Positions 27,319 through 35,648 of a stretch of DNA of 64,000 nt are shown here, piece after piece. Numbering within the stretch: the first letter of the stretch is position 1; each line of letters begins with the position of its first letter. The translations under genes were made by a program, and so were the position numbers. Location of the stretch: NCBI GenBank assembly GCA_040217155.1, contig JAVJNS010000002.1, positions 124,001 to 188,000 of the forward strand, given 5' to 3'. Origin of the DNA: Pelagibius sp040217155. GTDB lineage: Bacteria; Pseudomonadota; Alphaproteobacteria; Kiloniellales; Kiloniellaceae. The notes under the pieces are model-generated. The model had not been told where the DNA came from. It saw only the letters and a list, made by a program, of their open reading frames with translations, and did no database searches.

Positions 27319-28505
27319 CTGAGGTGATCCTGGTTCTCAATGCCGGGTCGTCGTCGATCAAGTTCGCGGCATACGACGCGAGCGATCTCGAAAGTCCGCC
27401 GCCGGTCAGAGGCAGCTTCGAGAGAGTCGGGCAATCTCCGCAGCTTAGCGTTAAATCCGGCCCCTCCGCCGAAACCTTTGGCGCGGTCGGCGCGGAAGAC
27501 GGCCATGCGGCGCTGATCGAGCGCCTCGTCCCCTGGCTGGAAGCCGCAGTGGAAGGCGGAGCGATCGTCGCCGCGGGGCACCGCGTCGTCCACGGCGGCC
27601 GCGACTATGCCGAGCCGGTCCTGATCGACGATGAGGCCTTCAGGAAGCTCGAGACCCTGGTGCCCTTGGCGCCCCATCATCAGCCGAACAATCTGGCCGG
27701 GGTGAGGGCTGTCGCGGCCGCGCGCGCCGGCCTGCCGCAAGTCGCCTGCTTCGACACCGCCTTCCACCGTACCCAGCCGCGGCTGGCCCAGCTCTTTGCC
27801 ATCCCGCGTGCCTTGACCGACGAGGGCATCATTCGGTACGGCTTTCACGGGCTCTCCTATGAGTACATCGCCTCGGTTCTGCCGCGTCACGCGGGGACCT
27901 ACGCCCATGATCGCGTCATCGTCGCGCACCTGGGGCATGGCGCGAGCCTTTGCGCCCTGCGTGCGGGCAGGAGCGTGGCGACGTCGATGGGCTTCACCGC
28001 GCTCGACGGCCTGGTGATGGGCAAGCGCCCCGGCGCACTCGATCCGGGCGTCGTCCTTCACCTCCTGCAGGACAAGGGCATGAGCGTCGAGGCGGTCGCG
28101 GAACTGCTCAACAATCGTTCAGGCCTGCTTGGGGTATCGGAGCTATCCAGCGACATGCGCGACCTGCTCGACAGCGAGGACGAACGTGCGCGCGAAGCGG
28201 TCGATCTGTTTGTCTACCGCGCGGTGAAAGAGATCGGCGCGCTCGCGGCCGTGCTCGGCGGCATCGATGCGCTGGTCTTCACCGCCGGTATCGGCGAGAA
28301 CGCGCCCGAGATACGGGCGCGGATTTGCGAGGCCAGCCGGTGGCTCGGCGTCGAACCGGACGCGGCTGCGAACAAGGCGGGGGCCTCGCGGATCAGCAAG
28401 GCAACCAGCCGCGTCTCTGCGTGGGTTGTCCCGACCGACGAGGAGCGGATCGTGGCGCGGCACACCCGGGACCTCTGGCGCGGGCTTTGTTCCAGCGCCG
28501 CCTGA
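27315..28505 (+). CDS. ackA: Acetate (acyl) kinase
   Basis: 396-aa ASKHA-fold kinase that converts acetyl phosphate and ADP to acetate and ATP. The N-terminal phosphate motif is LVLNAGSSSIKFAAYD. The acetate kinase signature HRVVHGG lies near residue 93, followed by FDTAFH, RYGFHGLSYEY near residue 178, AHLGHGAS and FTAGIGENAPEIR near residue 325. The start overlaps the maoC-pta stop (ATGA). Together with that fusion it forms a complete acyl-CoA to acid route with ATP gain. Confidence 0.95.
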   Translation: MTEVILVLNAGSSSIKFAAYDASDLESPPPVRGSFERVGQSPQLSVKSGPSAETFGAVGAEDGHAALIERLVPWLEAAVEGGAIVAAGHRVVHGGRDYAEPVLIDDEAFRKLETLVPLAPHHQPNNLAGVRAVAAARAGLPQVACFDTAFHRTQPRLAQLFAIPRALTDEGIIRYGFHGLSYEYIASVLPRHAGTYAHDRVIVAHLGHGASLCALRAGRSVATSMGFTALDGLVMGKRPGALDPGVVLHLLQDKGMSVEAVAELLNNRSGLLGVSELSSDMRDLLDSEDERAREAVDLFVYRAVKEIGALAAVLGGIDALVFTAGIGENAPEIRARICEASRWLGVEPDAAANKAGASRISKATSRVSAWVVPTDEERIVARHTRDLWRGLCSSAA

Positions 28506-28550
28506 AGAGGGGGGATTTCGAGCCCCTCGTCTTGGCTGTCTCGCGGCGGT

Positions 28551-28589
28551 TCTCTGGCGGCTGATCTCTGGCGGCTGATCTCTGGCGGG
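28551..28589. repeat. 14-bp tandem repeat, about three copies
   Basis: TCTCTGGCGGCTGA repeats at 28551, 28565 and 28579, the last copy incomplete, just after ackA. It has the same three-copy layout as the repeats at 11606 and 31234. Confidence 0.8.
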
Positions 28590-28658
28590 CCGGCCGCCGC
28601 CGGTAATTTCCTGTGGCTGTCCATGGTACCGTGCCATTACAATCTCCACCGGACCATC

Positions 28659-28684
28659 GGAACCAATGTACCATAATGGTTCAG
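28659..28684. promoter_or_regulatory. Putative GntR operator upstream of the GMC oxidoreductase
   Basis: GGAACCAATG-N6-AATGGTTCAG, an imperfect inverted repeat. The two ten-base arms are identical to those at 49671-49696, upstream of the cupin operon. It lies about 54 bases before the GMC ATG and downstream of a weak -10 like TACAAT (28638-28643), so a bound repressor would block transcription. It overlaps an in-frame ATG at 28666, which argues against that start. Confidence 0.7.
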
Positions 28685-28737
28685 AGGCTGCCCGCGACGA
28701 GAAGCTGTTTGCCGCGTTCGCGTTTTCTGGAGAAGCA

Positions 28738-30366
28738 ATGCCGAGTTCAGCCGAGTTCGATTACATCGTGGTGGGCGCCGGATCGGCGGGCTGCGTGCTC
28801 GCCAACCGCCTGACCGAAGAAGAGGGCGTCAGCGTTCTCGTTCTGGAGGCCGGCGGGTGGGACCGCGATCCGATGATCCATATCCCGCTCGGCTGGGGCA
28901 AGATCCTCCAGCAACGCCGCCACGACTGGATGTATTTCAGTGAGCCCGAAGACGCCGTGGGCGGGCGCCGCATCGAATGCGCCAGGGGCAAGATCGTCGG
29001 CGGCTGCTCATCGATCAACGCCATGGCCTATGTCCGTGGCAATCGGGCCGACTTCGACGGCTGGGGGTCGCAGGTCGCCGACAACTGGTCGTTCTCTCAA
29101 TGCCTGCCGTACTTCAAGAAGCAGGAGGCCTGGGAAGGCGGCGCGGACTCCTATCGCGGGGCCGGCGGCCCGCTGGCGACGCAGTTCTGCAAATACCAAG
29201 ATCCGCTGCTGGAGGCCTATGCCGAGGCGGGACAGGGGGCGGGGCACCCCTGGACCGACGACTACAACGGCGCGCAGCAGGACGGTCTCGGCCGGCTGCA
29301 GATGACGATCCACCAGGGGCGGCGCTGCAGCACGGCCAATGCCTACCTGAAGCCGGCGCGCCACCGCAAGGATCTGCGCATCGAGGTCAAGGCGCAGACC
29401 ACCCGCATCCTGATGGAGGGCAACCGCGCCGTGGGCGTCGAATACCTCCAGGCCGGCCAGCGCCACCGACCGCGCGCGCGCCGGGAAGTGATCCTCGCCT
29501 CCGGCGTCATCAATTCGCCGCAGCTTCTGATGCTCTCCGGCATCGGAAACGCCGATCACCTGTCGAAAGTCGGGGTGGAACCGAGGCTCGATCTGCCGGG
29601 TGTCGGCGAGAACCTGCAGGACCACGTGTCGGTGATCTTGATGTACCAGCGCAAGGCGCCGGGACCGTTCCACAGAATGATGCGCTACGACCGCATCGCC
29701 CGGGAAATGGCCAGGGCCTATCTCTTCGGCACCGGCTTCGCCGCCGACGTGCCCGGCGGCATCACGGCCTTCCTGAAGAGTCCGTCGGCCTCGGCGCTGC
29801 CCGACATCCAGCTGCTGCTGACGGCGGCTCCGCTCGGCGCCTGGCCCTATTTCAAACCCTTCAAGCAGCCGTTCAATGACGGCTTCGCCTGCCGGATCGT
29901 CATGCTGAAGCCGGAGAGCCGCGGCAGCGTCACCCTGGGCAGCGACAACCCGCTCGACCTCGCCGTCATCCGCTCGAACTTCCTGTCCACCGACCGCGAC
30001 TGGAACACGCTCCGAAGCGGCGTCGAGATGGCGCGGGAGATCGCCGCTCAGCCCGGCATGGAGGCCTTCATCGCCAAGGAAACGCTGCCGGGCGCCGGCG
30101 CGCGGGCGCCTGCGGCCCTCGACGAGCATATCCGCGACACCTCGATCACCGTCCATCATCCCCTGGGCACCTGCCGCATGGGCAGAGCGGACGACCCCAC
30201 GACGGTGGTGGACTCCGAACTCAGGGTGCTCGGCGCCGAGGGGCTGCGCGTCGTGGATGCCTCGGTCATGCCCGAAATGGTACGCGGGAACATCAACGCC
30301 GCGGTGATCATGATCGCCGAAAAGGCGGCGGATATGATTCGCGGCCGCGAGAGTCCGGCGCCTTAA
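28738..30366 (+). CDS. GMC-family FAD oxidoreductase (candidate 4-pyridoxate dehydrogenase or pyridoxine 4-oxidase)
   Basis: 542-aa glucose-methanol-choline flavoenzyme. It has the FAD motif YIVVGAGSAGCVLANRL at residue about 9, the GMC signature RGKIVGGCSSINAMAYVRG near residue 83 and the second signature GVINSPQLLMLSGIG near residue 257. Active-site His residues are in VHHPLGTCRMG, followed by NINAAVIMIAEKAAD. I chose the ATG at 28738 (GGAGA upstream) because the operator lies over the earlier ATG. The family alone fits choline or alcohol oxidation. The shared operator with the vitamin B6 genes makes a B6 alcohol substrate likely; which of the two GMC genes does which step is open. Confidence 0.75.
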   Translation: MPSSAEFDYIVVGAGSAGCVLANRLTEEEGVSVLVLEAGGWDRDPMIHIPLGWGKILQQRRHDWMYFSEPEDAVGGRRIECARGKIVGGCSSINAMAYVRGNRADFDGWGSQVADNWSFSQCLPYFKKQEAWEGGADSYRGAGGPLATQFCKYQDPLLEAYAEAGQGAGHPWTDDYNGAQQDGLGRLQMTIHQGRRCSTANAYLKPARHRKDLRIEVKAQTTRILMEGNRAVGVEYLQAGQRHRPRARREVILASGVINSPQLLMLSGIGNADHLSKVGVEPRLDLPGVGENLQDHVSVILMYQRKAPGPFHRMMRYDRIAREMARAYLFGTGFAADVPGGITAFLKSPSASALPDIQLLLTAAPLGAWPYFKPFKQPFNDGFACRIVMLKPESRGSVTLGSDNPLDLAVIRSNFLSTDRDWNTLRSGVEMAREIAAQPGMEAFIAKETLPGAGARAPAALDEHIRDTSITVHHPLGTCRMGRADDPTTVVDSELRVLGAEGLRVVDASVMPEMVRGNINAAVIMIAEKAADMIRGRESPAP

Positions 30367-30403
30367 AGCGCTTTAGGCTCATCGCGCTTCGGGGCGCGGC
30401 GCC

Positions 30404-31156
30404 CTATTCGGCGGCTTCCACCGTTCGGCGGGCCACCTGGTTTGGCAAGGCGTCGATGAACAGGCTCTGATGCACGTCGCTCAGATGCTCCAGCATCAGC
30501 GACTGGGCGCGGTCGCCATCGCGCTCGGCGATCGCCTGGACGATGGCCTCATGGAAGCCGGCGTGATTCGACTGGCGCTTGAAGCAGTGTCCATTTTCCC
30601 CGAACCGCTCCAGCGCCGTGTCGCGCAGCGCTTCGCTGACGCCTTCGTAAAGCGAGAGGAAGAGATGATTGTGACAGAGCTCCGCGATGCGGCGGTGAAA
30701 CGCGGCATCCGCGACCTGATAGTCTTCGTGGTTGGTTGCGTCCCGCGTCGCCTTTGCCAGGGCGAAGAGGTTGGTGACGTCGATCCGCGAGGTGCGCAGG
30801 GCGGCGAGGCGGGCCATGGTCGGCTCCAGCACCAGGCGCAGCTCGATCAGCTCAATCGGGTTGGCGCTTTCGTAAAGGGAAGCCTGCTTGTGGCCAGGCG
30901 GCGGGGACCGCGTCCCGGCATCGCCGGCACCGACCAGGAAGGTTCCGCGCCCCTGGCGCCGCGAGATCCGACCCTTGTCCTCAAGCTCTCCCAGGGCCCG
31001 CCGCAGCAGGCGGCGTCCGACTCCGAGACTTTCGCAGAGCGTTCTTTCCGGGGGAAGCCGCCCTCCGACAGGAAGGGTGTCACTGGTCAGGAACTCTTCC
31101 AGTTCCCGCAGCAGGGTTTGATATCGATTTGAACTTTCCAACCGATGCCTCCGCAT
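30404..31156 (-). CDS. GntR-family regulator, FadR/FCD type
   Basis: 250-aa repressor with an N-terminal winged helix-turn-helix (residues about 10-75; LPPERTLCESLGVGRRLLRRALGELEDKGRI) and a C-terminal all-helical FCD ligand domain. The FCD metal-site residues are visible as D..H in DAAFHRRI (about residue 145), H near EALR and HAGFHEAIVQAI. FCD regulators usually sense small carboxylates. An operator-like palindrome covers its own start codon, implying autoregulation. Related palindromes precede the neighbouring GMC, ABC and cupin operons. I infer that it controls B6 catabolism. Confidence 0.88.
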   Translation of the reverse strand: MRRHRLESSNRYQTLLRELEEFLTSDTLPVGGRLPPERTLCESLGVGRRLLRRALGELEDKGRISRRQGRGTFLVGAGDAGTRSPPPGHKQASLYESANPIELIELRLVLEPTMARLAALRTSRIDVTNLFALAKATRDATNHEDYQVADAAFHRRIAELCHNHLFLSLYEGVSEALRDTALERFGENGHCFKRQSNHAGFHEAIVQAIAERDGDRAQSLMLEHLSDVHQSLFIDALPNQVARRTVEAAE

Positions 31157-31164
31157 TGGTTCAG
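31138..31164. promoter_or_regulatory. Putative autoregulatory GntR operator over the regulator's start codon
   Basis: CCAACCGATG-N7-ATTGGTTCAG. The right arm matches the arm AATGGTTCAG of the operators at 28659 and 49671 at nine of ten bases; the left arm keeps AACC and ATG. Spacing is one base longer. It covers the ATG at 31154-31156. Confidence 0.55.
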
Positions 31165-31233
31165 TCCGTCATCCGCATCCCGGCGATCGGTCTCAGAGCG
31201 CAGAGACAAAAGATTTCCGAACTCTTCGGACCC

Positions 31234-31270
31234 ACTCACGCCGGCCCCACTCACGTCGGCCCCACTCAAG
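31234..31270. repeat. 15-bp tandem repeat, about three copies
   Basis: Units ACTCACGCCGGCCCC, ACTCACGTCGGCCCC and ACTCAAGTC follow each other directly. The core ACTC...GCCGG...CCC is shared with the units inside the GMC gene at 39187-39231. Confidence 0.72.
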
Positions 31271-31558
31271 TCTCTGGTGCCGCCAAGTGAGAAGACAATC
31301 GGTCTTAGGCGGCACTGCTGGCCGAAGGCCCGACCGATATGGAACCAATTCAAACGGTCGCAAGTGACCGCCAGCATACCGTTTGTCGGTTGGTCCCGCA
31401 AGGGTTGAGGCTTGGCGGCCTGTGGGCCGTCCGCCCACTGGACAGGCACGCAGTGCCGCGGAAAGCGGGGCAGTGTGGCACAATCTTAGGTAGGCGAACG
31501 CCGGCTCTCGGAGGCCGTGGGGGCGGCGGCGCCGGGCACGCCGAAGCGGGCGATATCA

Positions 31559-31586
31559 TTGACATGTTTCACCGTATTGGTATCAT
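31559..31586 (+). promoter_or_regulatory. Sigma-70-like promoter for the ABC importer operon
   Basis: TTGACA (31559-31564) and TATCAT (31581-31586) separated by 16 bases. The predicted start near 31593 puts the palindrome at 31612-31640 at about +20 to +48, a roadblock position for a repressor. Confidence 0.6.
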
Positions 31587-31611
31587 TTTTTCGAACTTGG
31601 GGTCATCGAGT

Positions 31612-31640
31612 GCGAACCAATATACCCATGATTGGTTCGC
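31612..31640. promoter_or_regulatory. Perfect GntR-type operator palindrome upstream of the ABC importer
   Basis: GCGAACCAAT-N9-ATTGGTTCGC, a perfect inverted repeat with ten-base arms. It shares GAACCAAT with the operators at 28659 and 49671 but the centre is wider, so binding by the same regulator is likely but not certain. Confidence 0.68.
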
Positions 31641-31812
31641 TTCGTGATGGAAGCTCAAGCGGAAGCCCCGTTTTCGGGGACGGGTGGCAAGAAAGTGAGA
31701 CAAACGCCTCAACAACCGGAAAGCGGCCTGCGGATCGGGGTGTCGTTCCCGGCAAGGCGGTTCCGCCAGGGGCAGTTGGCTCTGCAATCAATGAACAAAA
31801 CAGGAGGCGTTT

Positions 31813-32862
31813 ATGTCTTGCCGAAAATTTGGAGTTGGACTCGTTACGACGGTCTGTTTCGTCGGCGCCATGATGGCCGCCAGCCATCGGGCCGAGGCGG
31901 CGGAAGTTAAGAGCATCGCGATTCTCGTGCCCGAACAGGGGACCGATTTCGGCTGGAATCAGCAGGGCGTGGACGCCGCGCGCGCGGTCGCCGAGAAATA
32001 CGGCCTGGAGTTCATTCCGGCCGAGGGCCTTGGTTATGGCGACGTCCGGCCGACGCTGCGCGAACTCGCCGAGGACGGGGCGGGTCTCATGATCGCCCAT
32101 GCCAGCGGCTACAACACGGCGGCGCCGGAGATCGCCGCCGAGACCGGGGTGCCGGTCGCCATCGTCGATCGCCCCGACGACATGAAGAAGGGCCTGGTCG
32201 CGGACTATACGCTGTCAGGGCACGAAGGCGCCTACCTCGCCGGCCAGATGGCGGCGATGATGACGCGCACCGGCACCGTGGGTATCGTGGTTTCCGGCGA
32301 GCCGCCGTCGTGGAACTCCCAGTCGGCCGGGTTCGCGATGGGCGTGCAAGCCGCCGATTCCAAGGTCAAGGTGATCTACGCGGTGATCGGGCCGGCCGCC
32401 TATGGCGATGCCGCCGGCGGCCGCCGTGTCACCGAGTCGGTGATTTCCGCCGGCGCCGATATCATCTTCGGTCAGGGCAACGGCTCCAGCTTCGGCATGA
32501 TCCAGGCCGTCGAAACCACCAAGGCGACGGATGGCGGCAAGGCGTGGTTCATCGACGTGATCGGCGACAAGTCCTCGCTCGACAAGGGGCACCTGCTGTC
32601 CTCGGTCCTGTGGAACATGGTGCCGGTCTACAGCGCCATGGTCGAGGATCTCCAGAACGACGTCTTCGGCACCAGGAGCTACAGCATCCAGCTCGCCGAC
32701 GGTTCGGTCGAGTTGCTCAAGACCGATTACATTCCGGCCGACGTCTGGGGCAAGATCGAGGCGCTGCGCAAGGATATCGTCGACGGGAAGATCACGGTCG
32801 AGTCGATCACCGACGCACAGAAGGTGCGGGCGCTGATGTCCTCGGTCGACGCCAAAGAGTAG
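31813..32862 (+). CDS. BMP-family ABC transporter substrate-binding protein
   Basis: 349-aa periplasmic binding protein of the BMP/PnrA family, which usually binds nucleosides; riboflavin-binding members are known in spirochetes. It has a Sec signal peptide with a cleavage site near AEAAEV (about residue 30), and no lipobox. Typical pieces are EQGTDFGWNQQGVDAARAVAEKYG, DYTLSGHEGAYLAGQMAAMM and IDVIGDKSSL. The ATG follows AGGAGGCGTTT. Its genomic setting among B6-degradation genes suggests a pyridoxine-type ligand, which is inference. Confidence 0.85.
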   Translation: MSCRKFGVGLVTTVCFVGAMMAASHRAEAAEVKSIAILVPEQGTDFGWNQQGVDAARAVAEKYGLEFIPAEGLGYGDVRPTLRELAEDGAGLMIAHASGYNTAAPEIAAETGVPVAIVDRPDDMKKGLVADYTLSGHEGAYLAGQMAAMMTRTGTVGIVVSGEPPSWNSQSAGFAMGVQAADSKVKVIYAVIGPAAYGDAAGGRRVTESVISAGADIIFGQGNGSSFGMIQAVETTKATDGGKAWFIDVIGDKSSLDKGHLLSSVLWNMVPVYSAMVEDLQNDVFGTRSYSIQLADGSVELLKTDYIPADVWGKIEALRKDIVDGKITVESITDAQKVRALMSSVDAKE

Positions 32863-32878
32863 TCTCCCGCCCAACTGT

Positions 32879-32917
32879 CCCGCCGCGCCGGAAACAGCGC
32901 GGCGGGATCTCGTTTTT
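32879..32917 (+). terminator. Intrinsic terminator/attenuator between the binding protein and its ABC ATPase
   Basis: Perfect ten-base stem CCCGCCGCGC / GCGCGGCGGG with an eight-base loop, followed a few bases later by five T. It lies 17 bases after the binding-protein stop, inside the operon, so it probably lets only part of transcription continue and keeps the binding protein in excess. Confidence 0.72.
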
Positions 32918-32986
32918 CTGACATCATCGCGCCGCCGCGACGGGGGCACCCCAGGGTCCGGCGGCGCGCCAGGAAGGACCGTCGAG

Positions 32987-34585
32987 ATGGCCCCAGCGAC
33001 CGACAGCGAAGCCGAGACCGCCGTTTCGCTCGACGGCATTACCAAGCGGTTTCCCGGTGTCGTCGCGAACGACTCGATCTCGCTGCGGTTCCGGCGGTGC
33101 GAGATCCATGCCCTGCTGGGCGAGAACGGCGCCGGCAAGTCCACCTTGATATCGATCCTGGCCGGCATGCTGCAGCCGGACGAGGGCGCCATCCACGTCG
33201 ACGGGGCCCGGGTCAGGATCGCCTCGCCGCGCGCCGCGCTCCAACTCGGCATCGGCACGGTCTATCAGCATGTGCTCCTGATCCCCAGCCTCACCGTCAT
33301 CGAGAACCTCCTGCTGGGGTCGCCGTGGTGGAAGCCCTATGCCCGGGAAGAGACGCTGCGGCGCTACAACGAACTCTCCGCGCTGCTGTCCATCGCGATC
33401 GATCCCGACGTTCAGGTCGGCCGGCTGTCGCTTGGCCAGCAGCAGCAGATCGAGATCGTGCGCGCGCTCTGGCACGGCGAACGCGTTCTCGTTCTGGACG
33501 AGCCGACCTCGATGCTCACGCCGCAAGGCGTCAGGGAACTGGGCGCGGTCATCAAGCGGCTGCGCGACCACGGCGTCTCGGTCGTCTTCATCACCCACAA
33601 ACTCGCCGAAGCCTATGCCCTGGCGGACCGGGTATCGGTTCTGCGCCTCGGGCGGGTGGTCGGCGAGCTGGCGCCGGAACGCTTGAAAGCGCTTTCGGAA
33701 GCGGAAGTCATCGACGAAGTCGTGACCATGATGTTCGGCCAGCAGGCCGGTCAGGACAGCGAACTGGAAGAAACCCTGCTCGGCGAAGCGGCGGGTCAGA
33801 CACTGCGTCGGACCGTCGACCGGGAGCGGGGGCCGGCGCTTGCGGTGCGGTCTCTTTCGACGCTCGGCGAGCGGGGCGAGTGTCCGATTTCGGAAGTGAG
33901 CTTCGAAGTCTGGCCTGGCGAGATCCTGGGTGTCGCCGGCGTCGACGGCAACGGCCAGAAGCATCTTGCCGAGGCCCTCGCCGGGCAGCGGCCGGCCGCG
34001 GCCGGCGATATCAGGCTTGCGGGGGAAAGCCTCGCCGGTCTCGGCGTGCCCCGGCGCCGCGAACGCGGTGTGCGCTACATCACCGACGAGCGTCTGGGCG
34101 AAGGCACGGCGCAGCTGCATTCGGTGGCCACCAATCTCGTCATCAAGGAAATCGGCAAGCCGCCTTTCTGGTCCGGCCCGTTGACCCTGTGGCGCGCCAT
34201 CCATGAGCATGCCCGCGCTGAGATCGCCGCCCATGACGTGCGAACGCCCTCCGAACGAACGCCGCTGGGCAAGCTGTCCGGCGGCAACATACAGAAGGTC
34301 CTGCTGGCGCGCGAACTCAAGGGAGAGTCGAGGCTGGTCATCTTCAACAAGCCGACCTACGGGCTGGACTTGCAGAGCACCCGCCTCGCGCGGCGGCGCA
34401 TCCGCGAGATCGCCGAGCAGAAAGAGGCCGCTGTCGTCGTCATCTCGACGGAGTTGGACGAGCTGATGGAGACCTGCCACCGCATTCTGGTGATGGAAGG
34501 CGGCAGGGTGGCCGGCATCGTCGACAACCGGCCCGGCGCGGAGGCGGAAATCGGGCGCCTGATGACCGGCAGCGAGGCGGCGTGA
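32987..34585 (+). CDS. ABC importer ATPase with two nucleotide-binding domains (BMP/nucleoside type)
   Basis: 532-aa tandem ATPase like YufO/NupO. The first domain is complete: Walker A GENGAGKST near residue 45, signature LSLGQQQQIEIVRAL near residue 148 and Walker B VLVLDEPTSML. The second domain is degenerate: the P-loop reads GVDGNGQKHL without the GKS/T, and Walker B is VIFNKPTYGLD with Asn in place of the usual acidic residue, while the signature LSGGNIQKV is kept. One active and one degenerate site is normal for this family. Energises import by the two permeases downstream. Confidence 0.92.
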   Translation: MAPATDSEAETAVSLDGITKRFPGVVANDSISLRFRRCEIHALLGENGAGKSTLISILAGMLQPDEGAIHVDGARVRIASPRAALQLGIGTVYQHVLLIPSLTVIENLLLGSPWWKPYAREETLRRYNELSALLSIAIDPDVQVGRLSLGQQQQIEIVRALWHGERVLVLDEPTSMLTPQGVRELGAVIKRLRDHGVSVVFITHKLAEAYALADRVSVLRLGRVVGELAPERLKALSEAEVIDEVVTMMFGQQAGQDSELEETLLGEAAGQTLRRTVDRERGPALAVRSLSTLGERGECPISEVSFEVWPGEILGVAGVDGNGQKHLAEALAGQRPAAAGDIRLAGESLAGLGVPRRRERGVRYITDERLGEGTAQLHSVATNLVIKEIGKPPFWSGPLTLWRAIHEHARAEIAAHDVRTPSERTPLGKLSGGNIQKVLLARELKGESRLVIFNKPTYGLDLQSTRLARRRIREIAEQKEAAVVVISTELDELMETCHRILVMEGGRVAGIVDNRPGAEAEIGRLMTGSEAA

Positions 34586-35646
34586 AGGTGCTCCAGGCAG
34601 ATCTCTCGAGCCGCGGCATGAGCGCCCTGAAGGCGGTATCGCGGGTGCTCTTGCCGATCCTGCTGGCGTTGGCGGTCGGCGGCCTGCTGCTGATGGTTTT
34701 CGACAAGGACCCCTTCGCCTACTACGGTTATGTGGTGAAACGGGGCCTTCTCAGCCCTTCCGGGCTCGAGGCCTCGATTACCCGTAGCGTGCCGCTGCTG
34801 CTGATCGCCGCCGGGCTGATCGTCGCCTTTCGCGCCGGCCTGTGGAACCTCGGCGTCGACGGACAGTTCCTCCTGGCCGCGGTGACGGTCGCCGCTTTCG
34901 CACCGGCCGCCGTCTCGGTGATGCCGGTTTGGGCGGCCATTCTGCTGTCGGCGCTGCTTGCCTTCGCGGTGGCCGCGGCCTGGTCGGTCATCCCCGCCTT
35001 TCTGAAAGCCAGCTACGGCATCAACGAGATCATCTCGACCCTGATGATGAGTTTTCTCGGCGTCAGTGTCGCCAATGTCCTGGTCAAGATCCCCTTCAAC
35101 GACCCCTCGACGACGGTGCCGCAGACGGCGACCCTGGCGGTGGCCGACCGGCTTCCGCCGCTTGGCGGCAGCACCATCTCCTCGGGAATCATCATCGCCC
35201 TGGTGGCGGTGGTCGCGGTTCACCTGATGATGGAGCGCACCGCCCTGGGTCTGCGCCTGCAGATCGTCGGCAGCAACCCCAAGGCGGCGCTGCACGCGGG
35301 CTTGAACGTCCGCGCGCTGACCTTCATCGCCTTCGCGCTGAGCGCGGGGTTTGCCGGCCTCGGCGGCGCCGTGGACATCCTGGGGGTGCACGGGACGGTG
35401 CGGGCGGACTGGAACCCAGCTTACGGCATCCTGGTGATTCCCCTGGTGTTCCTCGCCCGCTTCAACGGTTTCGCGGTGATCGGCTTCGTGTTCTTCTTCG
35501 CGGTTCTCATGATCGGCGGCGAAAGCGCGGCGCGGCGGTTGGGCGTGCCGCACTTCTTCGTGCTCTTCCTGGTGTCGCTGCTGATGATCTTCCTGGCGCT
35601 GGTGGAGTTCCTCGAGTCCCGGCGGGCCGAGCGGGCGGAGGCATAG
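34582..35646 (+). CDS. ABC importer permease 1 (BMP/nucleoside type)
   Basis: 354-aa inner-membrane permease of the branched-chain/sugar type with about nine TM segments. The family stretch AGLWNLGVDGQFLLAA lies near residue 90 and the EAA-like loop GLRLQIVGSNPKAALHAGLNV near residue 220. The GTG start at 34582 overlaps the ATPase stop (GTGA). Works with the second permease as a heterodimer. Confidence 0.9.
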   Translation: MKVLQADLSSRGMSALKAVSRVLLPILLALAVGGLLLMVFDKDPFAYYGYVVKRGLLSPSGLEASITRSVPLLLIAAGLIVAFRAGLWNLGVDGQFLLAAVTVAAFAPAAVSVMPVWAAILLSALLAFAVAAAWSVIPAFLKASYGINEIISTLMMSFLGVSVANVLVKIPFNDPSTTVPQTATLAVADRLPPLGGSTISSGIIIALVAVVAVHLMMERTALGLRLQIVGSNPKAALHAGLNVRALTFIAFALSAGFAGLGGAVDILGVHGTVRADWNPAYGILVIPLVFLARFNGFAVIGFVFFFAVLMIGGESAARRLGVPHFFVLFLVSLLMIFLALVEFLESRRAERAEA

Positions 35647-35648
35647 CC

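Larger units (their letters stand above)
31157..31812. other. Long regulatory intergenic region between the GntR gene and the ABC importer
   Basis: About 655 bases between divergent genes with no credible coding region. It contains, in order, part of the regulator's operator, a 15-bp tandem repeat (31234-31270), a half-site-like GGAACCAATT at 31341, a sigma-70-like promoter (31559-31586) and a perfect operator palindrome (31612-31640). Confidence 0.55.

Noticed and set aside
31341..31358. GGAACCAATT followed by CGGTC, resembling another GntR operator
   Set aside because: Only the left arm matches; the right arm and spacing do not, so I did not call it an operator. The same applies to GGAACCAATC at 49455.
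31339..31647. 102-aa plus-strand ORF in the region before the ABC importer
   Set aside because: Spans the promoter and operator, has no good ribosome binding site and looks like noncoding composition.
33686..33695. AAAGCGCTTT palindrome
   Set aside because: It lies inside the ABC ATPase coding sequence and is a plausible chance match in this composition.
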